Source of the DNA: Porodaedalea pini
Lineage: Eukaryota > Basidiomycota > Agaricomycetes > Hymenochaetales > Hymenochaetaceae
Direction: 5' to 3'
DNA length: 64,000 nt
Assembly: GCA_002794775.1 (NCBI GenBank)
Contig: NBAY01000024.1
Location: 434,001-498,000 of the forward strand
The position numbers and the translations under genes were made by a program. The notes under the pieces are model-generated. The model saw nothing but the letters and a program-made list of their open reading frames with translations, was not told the origin of the DNA and did no database searches. Shown piece by piece: positions 55,128 through 64,000 of this stretch (position 1 is the stretch's first letter; each line of letters begins with the position of its first letter).

Positions 55128-58100
55128 ATGGACTCCTCTCATCATACGCTGCCCTTCGACAATATCGAGCTAACGCAAGTCTGCTCTCGCGCGGATACGA
55201 ACTCAACTGCCGATGACCTTCCTGGCCCGGGCCGCACCCTTGATAAGGTGTACATTTTTGCAGGGCGTTATATCGAGGACGTTTTAAACAAGATAGGAAG
55301 GAAAATGGGTAAAGGGCCTCGTGTGACGGCACAGAGGATCCGACGAAGGCAAGATGCGGCTGATCACTCGTTCCAACATGGGGTGAATGTGGATTCCCGT
55401 CTTCACACATCTCTTTCTGGTGGGGTTGAGTTGACGTTTGTCTGCTCTCGAACGGACTCGGACGCAACTGGTGACAACCTCCCAGGCCCAGGCCGTACCC
55501 TTGGGAAGGTGTACGACTCCGTAGGGCATCATATTGAGATATTTTTAGGAAGGACAGCAGAAAAATTGGGAAAAGGGCCGCGTGTGACAACACTGCGGAT
55601 TCAGCACCGATGCACTCAACTCATTTCTGCATCTCTTCGGCATCATATATTATGCCGTTGTTGGGAATGCTCCTTAAGACGTGAACTCGGACCTCATGAC
55701 GACAAAATAATCATTTGGTCACCAGCCTCAATCAAAACAACAGAAAAGAAAGTTGAAAAGGATTGCAAACATTTACTGAAATACGTGAAGTGCGTTCTAT
55801 ATCTATATAACTGTGGTCCATTTCTCACATTCTACACAAGCTCGAAAGTGCCAACGACACAAAAGCAAGCAATGGACTACATTTCCGACCTCTCCATCGA
55901 CCACCACGATGTTAGAACTCTCTTCAAAGCAATGGGTGCAACCCAAGTCATTGCGAATTCGGTTCTTGTTTATTCCAAGTTCCGTATCAGTGACTTTGAC
56001 GACGTGCTTCTCAATAGCTCGCGCAAGGCGCTCATTTCTCTCGGTGATGCAGAAATCAACACATTGCTTCAAGAGTGGATCATCGTGATGTCAGAATGGT
56101 TTAGACGGGAAGATACAAGAATAGTTAATCCCTTGTGGCATAAGATCGCCCCATACCTTGAGTGCGTGAAACCACTGCTAGTCTTTGCTCCCGAAAAATC
56201 ATGGATGAGCTTAAGCTAACGCGTTCACTGCTGGAACTTTGTAGTAATTCCGAGACTGCATTCCTCGTCGCACGAACTCTCCGGAGAACTCGCCATCATT
56301 GGGCTTGGTATGGGAGGTACGCTCCGGATACGTTGAGATGCATGGTTTCTTCCATCACAAACTCGCCATGCCACTTCGAATGGGAAGAGTACGAAGCTAT
56401 CTTCGAATGTTTACTCAAAATGTTAGACTGCTTTGCGATAGATATCCAATCTACTGCAACCGAATACGTCCTACGGTATGTTGAAAACCTCAGTTGCGTC
56501 AAGATGGTTGACTGTCTTGCAGATTCGCTGACAGAATGCCACGACTACTCGAAATGGAGTGGCTCCAGAGACTGCTGGTGAACAATGATGCAATGGAATG
56601 TCATGAATTCGCCGAAGTGCACGTTCTAAAGAACAATCTTATGCAAAGCATCACCACTGCTCGGGGAAATAACGAGCATAGCATGTCTTTGGATGCACTG
56701 CAAAGTGCATATCCTTATCCGAGCTTACAGCCTCTTCTTAGTGCCCTCATCTGTCCACTTGAGCATTTGCTGCGCAACTTCGTTGGAGATCATCAAGTAT
56801 TTCATGAGTATACTCCGACCCCTGCAGAATTCTGCATCTATAATAAAATTGCACGCTATACAGACTGGTGAGTAGTACAAACAAGATACGACTTACTCTC
56901 TGACATCTGTTGTCAGCACCGATCTCGCGCTGCGATTCAAAGCTTGGGATTATGTCAACTACTTCCTTGCTCTGGACATCTACCGGTGTGCTATGATGCT
57001 TCAGGCTCTCTCACCGATCAATTCCACAGCTACGAATGCCTTCTCCGGGTTCAGGCGAACAAAAAGGGAACAATGTATTCCGGGAAAACCTGGTCCTGCG
57101 ATATCGATCTATCGCCACTTGAACAGAAATGATAACCAGATACATATCGTAGGCTCATCTTTTAGGTAGAACGTGAGTGCCATAATCTGATTAATATGTT
57201 TTGCAAATCTTCTAGGCGCAGTATTGTCTCTGCGATAACATGGAAGAAGAGGAGATGACATACTTCGGGGACTGGGTGTTGAACATGCCGATAGAGAGTG
57301 GCACGGCCTTTTCTAGTGCAGGCGTTTATCCGCTTCTTGCTGGACACGGAGGAGACGGAAAGCGTGCCTATGTAGCCTGGCTTTACTTCCATCCCTTTGA
57401 CTGCACAGAGTGCAACATCTCTGCCGAGCATACTGAAATGATCCCTTCAACTGTCACAGAAGGCATGAAGCCCAAAATCCTCCGCATTGAAATCCACTGT
57501 CCTCACCAAAGGGTGCTGATAATCCCACTGAGCTTTGAAGTACTTGTCCTTCGGTATGCGCCTGACGCATATCCCCGGGCACTGGGAATCAATTCGGAAG
57601 CATTGGACACAACCGGTCCATTTTCATGGATATCCGCAGGGCAGCATATACCGTATCGCAGACCATATTGGGTGACGGTCGTCATTGCAGAAGAATATTT
57701 GAGAGGTGAAGAAATGCAGGTTGAAGCGGGTACTTGGAGCACATTAGGAGACGAAAGAAAGATGAGACCAAGCTTGGACCTGGTTGAGCAAGTGTACAAC
57801 TCATGCGACAAAGCTAGCGAGGTCAGACCGGGCTCAGATCCCGGAAATTCTGAGTCCTTCCCTCATGAAAGACGAGATGACGTCCAATGCGAGACTGGGA
57901 CAAGAGAATTAGCTTCTAAATCATGCGACAGAATGCGTCGACCTGAGACCAGTGTATATCTGGCACTCTGTGATGAAGGGACGGAAACCCGGATAGCATA
58001 TCAATCAGATGAACTCGAGGGCATGATGGGATTGGACTCAAAGGTCAGAGAGTCTGAGAGTCACTCATGTGAACACAGAAATAGGTATGAGTCTTTCTCA

Positions 58101-58511
58101 CTGCAATCCGATGAAGGTGCCTTCCTCCCAGGTGATAGAAATGTGGCCAAATCCGACTTGGAAATTGGTGAATTGGATTTCATATCGTGCTACAAAACTG
58201 TTGGACTGAGAACCAATGTAGAGTCATTTGAGACACATCTCCGAGCCTGCAATAGGGGAACAGAGACCGGATCGGTGTCGAAATCAGAGTTGTCGGACGA
58301 ACCAGATCCCGATGAAACTGAAGGACAACCTATTGTTTCTGAGATTCATCATGCAGGTAAGATCCAGCTAGTTGTGCCTCAGATCATCCATTGGACTAAT
58401 CAGCTCTGCCCTGTGAACACTGTAGACTACTTCAGGATTGAAATCCCCCCACCGATCCTTTATGCCTTTGTGTTTGTCCTTGGTAACATATCAGGGCTGT
58501 ACATAATGTAG
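55128..58511 (+). CDS. Family copy C: intact DDLPGPGR-repeat, putatively tail-anchored protein
   Basis: No function is recognised. Six exons (55128-56161, 56245-56475, 56523-56867, 56917-57148, 57216-58356, 58426-58511) keep frame at every joint and encode 1022 residues. The start is ATG 55128 (MDSSHHT, shared with copy A); ATG 55113 is an alternative. Residues 10-70 and about 110-165 are two modules with DDLPGPGRTLDKVYIFAGR and DNLPGPGRTLGKVYDSVGH, each ending GKGPRVT. A CWEC pair follows, then helical regions (TAFLVARTLR, WDYVNYFLALDIYRC) and a domain with GTAFSSAGVYPLLAGHG and FDCTECNI. An acidic region carries repeated SC(D/E) motifs (NSCDKA, KSCDRM, HSCEHR). The last exon gives ILYAFVFVLGNISGLYIM, a likely C-terminal membrane anchor. 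It is the only undamaged copy here. A signalling or scaffold role is speculation. Confidence 0.85.
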
Positions 58512-58689
58512 CCACGGACAGCGTAGGGCTGTAGTATGTTGGGTGCACTGAGTCGCACATACATTTTGAACTAGTTCTATAGGTCTGCTGGCAGATACAA
58601 GCGAGTGTGGTGAAAGTAAAGGCTAACAGAAAGGAGCACCAAATGGTGTGGAAAGGTTGGCTTGCATAATCAACATAGGGTTTTGAATT

Positions 58690-59560
58690 AGAATGAAGCG
58701 CCAGCCATACCAAAGCTTCAGATCTCTCTCTCTATCCAGACTCTTCACCTTCCACAGCAGAGACCTCTCGTGTGAGCATTAACAAAGAGCGACCTAAGCA
58801 AGCATGCCAAATACCTCTGCATGGTTCGAAAGCTATAGTTTTTGAGCTTCAACCTCAGTTTTACATCCGCGTCGCGTGTCCAGTCAGAAATTCCGATGTC
58901 TTCATTGTGACAGAGGGCTACGTCAGCTCGATGGGCTCCAATTGATGATCTGCTCCGGTACCGCATATATGAATGCTTCCATAGGCTCATCTTCGGGCTC
59001 GGGAGGCATGAATAGCGAGAGAAGGGCCATCATATTGAGCTGCCTGTCAGAACAAAGAGGATAACAGGCATGGCATTGGTGCTTCCATTGGATACGAAAA
59101 CATCTTCACATGCATCAGCAGCAGCGGCATTCTCTTCTTCTCATGGATGGTCCTTGTCTGCTAGAGAGTGCAATGAATGAATCACATATGTCGCCCCCTT
59201 GCCGATGGACATGCTAGTTAGAGAGGCAATCTGTGTCGTTGTTTTTGGGTTCGAAGTCAACGGCCTGGTCGAGTTGTCAACATTGTCATCATCCGAGCAT
59301 GATGATCTAAACATGAGCAAATATCCCCGATTTTGTGTGCGTCGGAGTTGCTCGTATTCATGTTGGAACCGAGTGAGTGTGCACAGCTGGACTCATCGCT
59401 GTCATTCCCATTGACCTTGTATGCCCAGTCTCACATGAGCTTGGGCACGATCCTGCAGTAAAGCCATTAATTTGGGGACTCCTGTCTTCAGATGTCGTGT
59501 CATTCTGATGCTGTTTCAATCAATGAGCCTTCTCGGGACAGTACTAGTGCAAGCAAAGCA
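58690..59560. other. Inverted copy of duplicated segment S
   Basis: It matches 25.68-24.69 kb in reverse. The minus strand has DWTRDADVKLRLKLKNYSFR and LFMPPEPEDEPMEAF; the plus strand has MLVREAICVVVFGFEVNG. Several indels relative to the other copy argue that neither encodes an intact protein. Confidence 0.65.
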
Positions 59561-59961
59561 ATGGAAAAATAATCAGATCTGTGTAGAAAAGGAACAGAAA
59601 AAGATTGAGCTCAAGGACTCAGGCTACGTAGGTTCATTATATAACATACAAATGAGGTAAGAGAAGATATTACGTAAGCATATACCGTTGCCGGAACGAA
59701 AAGGCTAATGAAGGACGAAGGACGAAGGAAGTCGATTGGAGAAAATTTCGTCCGGTTTCCGTCAAGTTCTTTGAAAAGCGCGCTCAGTGCATGTCAGATG
59801 ACCACCTCTCTTGCTCATGATTACACGCTCGTAGCGTATATATAACGCTGGCCCCAGTCTGGAGGCCTCTTCCTTCTTCTCTTCTTCCCTTCCTCCCTTC
59901 CTGAAGCCGGACGAGAGTGATCTGACACCTTTGGCAACACGCGTCCTTCTTCGACTTCGCT

Positions 59962-60493
59962 ATGGCCCCTCCCGAAACCATGAGCCCGTCGTCGTCGACG
60001 GAAAGTGACGGAATGAAGCTAGACATCGACCTTCCGGAGCGTGTGAACTGAATGGCGAACTGTCCGAGCTCACTGTAGTTGCCGAAGGGGAGGAGTGCAC
60101 AACATGATTCGTCTGGCTGCTCGTCCTCTGCTGCAGTATATTGGGCCTGTTATTCGGTGCGTATCAATCTGCCTCTACATCCTAAGCTCATTTCGTGACG
60201 GTCTTGCAGGCTATGATACTGGTGTGATCTCCGGTGCGTTAGTCACTATCGACTCGGACCTGGGGCCTGCAGAGTTGTCTTCACTGCAGCAAGTGAATAG
60301 CTATTATAATCCTAGCTCCACACTGATATCAATTTTAATCTCTCAAGGAACTCATTACTTCATCAACAACGCTCGGAGCATTGATCGGCGGCTTGATCGC
60401 GGGAGCTCTGTCCGATTACACGGGAAGAAGACCAGTCTAGGGATCGGAGATGCTCTCTTTATAGGCGGTGCAATCGGTCAGGCATCTTGCCAT
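59962..60493 (+). pseudogene. 5' half of the inositol-type transporter, inverted duplicate
   Basis: It starts at ATG 59962 (MAPPETMSPSSSTESD) with the TATATATAACGC promoter motif preserved upstream. A 1-nt loss in GTGAACTGAATGG (intact copy GTGAACTTGAATGG) and a TGA replacing the Trp of TTWFIW kill the frame. AGYDTGVISGALVTIDSDLG and the GALIGG exon remain. Homology ends abruptly after GQASCH near 60493, where sequence jumps to the copy D promoter. Confidence 0.88.
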
Positions 60494-60499
60494 GATATT

Positions 60500-60904
60500 A
60501 ATGTCTTAACCACGCATCTTAAAGCCTAATTCGATGCAGCTCAAATCCAGATTCGTACACCTGCGTATCACCTGACTACGCCTTGAGCGCTTGAGTATCC
60601 TAAACTGAAGCCTTGTGCAGGGGCTTCGCGATCATGATATCCATCTCTTCATGGAGTTTAACTGGTTCTGCAGGAAGACAAGGGGGTGTCTTCCCTTCCT
60701 ACACCAACCTCATATCAATCCATGTAACACAGCCAAGGCGCTTCCTTGCTTACTCTTTTGACGTCCTTGTACTCAGAAAGGTACTCGTGTGCTGATCTTG
60801 TATGATAGAGATTGAGGTCGAAGGCCGCTCTCGTCCCTCTGTATTGAGCATTGCTTTGCTGTGCCCCACATTCATCCTGACTTAAAAGAGGTGCACCGAC
60901 ATCC
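60500..60904 (+). promoter_or_regulatory. Upstream region of family copy D with the shared 22-bp block
   Basis: It aligns to 54.64-55.08 kb with a 26-nt or so deletion near the AGAAAGGTA site. The 22-bp block is at 60720-60741. The left end forms a sharp junction with the transporter fragment. Confidence 0.6.
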
Positions 60905-63900
60905 CTATCTGGCGGGGTTGACTTGACGTTTGTCTGCTCTCGAACGAACTCGGACGCGACTGCCAATGACCTTCCTGGCCCTGGCCGCTTGCTTGGAAAA
61001 GTGTACGACTTTGCAAGGCATCGCATCGAAGTCTTTCTAGGCCACACTGCGAAGAAAATGGGTAAAGGTCCTCATGTGATGGCGCAGCGAATTCGACGGC
61101 TATGGGCCGAAGTTATTTCCGTGTCTCTTTGGCATACTAAATATTGTACATGCTGGGAATGCTCCTTTCGTCGCAAATTCGGGCCCTGTGATGACAAAAT
61201 TACAATTTGTTCACCAGCCGCACTCAGAACAGCAGAATACAGAATTGAAAAGGATTGCAAACACTTGCTGAAATATGTGAAGTGCGTAGCTTCCCATAAA
61301 TTTGATCTATCACTCACATTCTGCTCAAGCTCGAAAGTAGCGTTGACAAAAAAAAAAAAGCAATTGACCACATCCTTGATCTTTCTGTCAGCGACTTCAA
61401 TGTTCGGGCCCTCTTTAAAAGAATGGGCGCAACCAAAATCATAACGGATTCAGTACAGATATACTCTGAGTTCCGTTACAGTGATTTCGACCATGTACTT
61501 CTCAGCAGCTCACGCAAGGCGCTCATTTAACTTGACGATGCAGTGGTCAACACATTGCTTCAAGAGTGGATTGTTGTGACCTCATCTTTTGATCGATGGA
61601 TGGATGAAGGAGCAATATCATGGAATAAAATTGCGTCATATTTAGAGTACGTGAAATAGCAGCTGGTCTTTTTTCTTCAAACTCACGAATGAACCACGTT
61701 TTAATCTCTTGTCTATTGGAATTTACAGCGACTCTGAGACTGCATTCCTCGTTATGCGAACTCTCCGAAAAACACTCGGTTCTCGTCTTTCTTCTTGGAT
61801 GCCGCACGTGGGTCTGCAAACGATAGCATGTGTAATCCCTTCCATCAGAAATTCGTCATATAATTTCGAATGGGAAGAGTGCGAAGTAGTCCTCGAAGCC
61901 ATGTTCTCGTGGATCGATGAGTTTCCGAAAGAATTACAATTCACCATAGCCGATTGCGTTCTTCGGTATGTGAAGAAAAATCAGAAATGCGAAAGATGAC
62001 TGACTTCTTTGTGCACAGATTTAATTTGCTGACAAAATGCCTCGAGTACTCGGATCGAGGCTGCTTCAGAATCTGTCGAAAAACATCAACAAAATGGACT
62101 CTCATGAATTCGCCGAAGTTTTTGACCTCAAGAACACTCGTGCAAGGCGTGACTTCTGCTAGGGGAGGCAACGAGGATATGCCGTGCTTGGATGCGCTGC
62201 AGAGCATGTACCCATGCTCGTCCTTATAACCTTTTCTGACAACCCTCGTGTGTCCACTCGAGATTTCTATGAGGAGCTTCGTTAAAAACCATGAAAATTT
62301 TCATTTGTATATTCCAACTTCTGCAGAGTTCCTTGTCTGTAATGAGATTGTTCGCTATATTGATAGGTGGGTAGTATATGTATACAAGTTGTACTCACTG
62401 ACGCCACTTGTTAGTGCTGATCGTGCGCTGCGACACAAAGCTTGGGATTACGCCAAATACTTCTTAACTCAGGACATCTATCGGTGTGATATGGTGCTTC
62501 AAGCTATTTCAATGACGAGTTTGGGGACTACGGATGATTTCTCCAACTTCAAGAAATCAAAAAGGGAGCAATGCATTCCAGAGGAAGGTGGAAGCACGAC
62601 AACGATCTATCGTCATTTGGATAGAAATGGCAACCACATTCATCTTGTAAGCTTAGTTGTCAACTCGGGCGTATGTATAATCGTCTCATTAATTTTTCTT
62701 AGAGAGAGAAGCACTACCGTCATGGACCGGTCCTTGAAACACCCCCACTCCTTGAGACACCCCATTTAATTTGGCTCAACAACATATTCCTGAGCTCAAA
62801 TTAATGCATAAAAACATTCTACTCATGTAATTATGCTATTTAAAAAAAAACATGAAAAATGGCTTGCATTTGAGAAAGTTATGGGTAAAATGGGTGTGAG
62901 AAGGTACTAGAATTGAGTGGTTCAGAATGTTGTTGGCTTGATTCATTCATAAAACATGCACTTCAGCTGGAACAAAAAAAATTCACTTTTCAAGCAGTAT
63001 ATTGTATGTGTCTGCAAAATTTCAAGTCAAATGGATAGAAATTGAGTTGTGTAGAAATTCAGGGAAGTTGTGTAGCGCTTTTTTGAAGCGTCACATTTAT
63101 GTCACATCCCTTTCCGTGTCATGTCTTATGCAGCTCATCTCGAGCTTGCTCACTTCTACCACATAGTTCATGCTAATAAAATACTGTGTGCAATACTTAT
63201 TGACAATAGTAAATACTAGACTATTCTAGAATACTCTACATAGAAAATTAATAATACATGAGAGCAATAGCTCAAATTCCGAGTGAAAATGAGTGTGGGA
63301 AAGTTGTGTTTCAAGGAGTGGTGACATGCTGATTTAGAGTCAAATTGTATGCAATTCATAATTGATTTATTCCTAACTTTTTTCACTCAAAATTTTGCAT
63401 GGATGGACCTTAGTGATATAGCTTTAATGCAATATTTTTTTGGTTTGAGAAAATCAGTGAAGAAATGGTGGAAAATTTGAAATAAAATGTGCTGTTTCAA
63501 GGACTGGTCCATGACGGTACCGCTTCTGTTCCTGTGACATTGTGGAAGAAGATGGCATGACGTACTACCAAGACTGGGTGTTGAAAATGAGAATAGAGTG
63601 TGGCACGGCCTTCTCAAGTGTAGGACTTTACCCACTTGTTGCAGAAGAAGGAGAAGATGGGCAATACGCCTATGTGACATGGATTAATATTTACTTTCAT
63701 GCCTTTGACTGTGCAGAGTGTGAGATCTATGCCAGTTCCTGGGAACACATTCCTTCCACGGTCATGGAAGGCATGAGGTCAGAAGACCTGTGCATTGAGC
63801 TGCACTGTCCTCACCAAAATGCGCTGATAGTTCCTGAAAGACTTGATGTGCTCGTTCTTCGCTATGCTCTGTGTGTATATTCCAAGGCTATGGGTTTTGA

Positions 63901-64000
63901 ACAGTGCAGTCTGGATGCGATGGAACCCTTTCTGTAGAGGCCCACACGGGAGCATAATCGGTATCATGAGAAGTACCTGGCGAGGATCATTACTGTGGAA
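60905..64000 (+). pseudogene. Family copy D (DDLPGPGR-repeat protein), truncated and disrupted
   Basis: The promoter is joined straight to the second repeat module (LTFVCSRTNSDATANDLPGP), so the first module and the start codon are deleted relative to copy C. Later damage: an A-run expansion in the KKKKQ region (61.35 kb) shifts frame, TAA replaces Ser in ALISLGDA (near 61528), a stop lies in the part matching PSLQPLL (62.23 kb), and TAG replaces Trp in GPFSWRP (63937). An 803-bp MITE sits inside the last large exon. Intron positions follow copy C. The sequence after the final stop still matches the family to the window edge. Confidence 0.88.
62715..63517. mobile_element. 803-bp MITE inserted in family copy D
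   Basis: Inverted ends begin CCGTCATGGACCGGTCCTTG (left) and CCGTCATGGACCAGTCCTTG (right, reverse complement). TA occurs at 62713-62714 and 63518-63519. Removing the element and one TA restores a codon-perfect match to the paralogous exon (KHYRFCSCDI against HWSYSCSCDV in copy A). The interior is AT-rich without a transposase. Subterminal GTTTCAAGGAGTGGT links it to the MITE at 40661-41319. Confidence 0.92.

Overview
The window is nuclear DNA of a filamentous basidiomycete, most likely an Agaricomycete. The evidence is genes split by many 45-85 bp GT-AG introns (some exons are only 3-18 nt), a TKL-type protein kinase with an HGDLK catalytic loop, an atypical G-alpha protein, a Tad-like LINE carrying RNase H, and copia elements. 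No prokaryotic organisation is present, so long open frames without introns were accepted only where homology or exon structure supported them.

Layout. (1) 1-8.5 kb: copy A of a four-member gene family I do not recognise (minus strand). It is broken by the 3' end of one copia element (1-632) and by a complete, very young copia element (1235-6343), and it also carries a frameshift. (2) 8.9-9.8 kb: a degraded coding remnant and the 3' scrap of a sugar/inositol transporter. (3) 10.1-16.1 kb: a decayed Tad-like LINE. (4) 17.8-25.7 kb: family copy B (rearranged), the same remnant, an apparently intact inositol-type MFS transporter and a duplicated segment S. (5) 27-37.5 kb: ordinary genes, namely a small zinc-finger-like protein, a cytochrome P450, ribosomal protein eL27, a secreted BBE-type FAD oxidase and an unrecognised helical protein. 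(6) 38.3-42.75 kb: two AT-rich non-coding mobile elements in head-to-tail tandem. Each ends in an array of hairpin-containing 47-bp repeats and a strong terminal hairpin, and smaller TA-flanked MITEs are nested inside them. (7) 42.9-53.2 kb: Cyp40-like cyclophilin, TKL kinase, RNA polymerase II subunit RPB9, atypical G-alpha and a small hypothetical gene. (8) 54.6-64 kb: family copy C, the only copy that looks intact (6 exons, 1022 aa), then an inverted, truncated duplicate of block 4 ending in family copy D, a pseudogene split by an 803-bp MITE.

The main theme is birth and death of one gene family inside a segmental duplication. The unit S - transporter - remnant - family gene occurs in whole or part at 0.6-9.8 kb, at 17.8-25.7 kb and, inverted, at 58.7-64 kb. 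Copy C lies directly beside the inverted unit. The family protein has about 60-residue N-terminal modules with the signature DDLPGPGR, a central region with CxxC pairs, a long acidic region with recurring SC(D/E) motifs, and a C-terminal hydrophobic segment that looks like a tail anchor. All four copies keep an identical 22-bp block about 220-240 bp upstream of the start. I know of no function for this family; it is the best candidate for something undescribed here.
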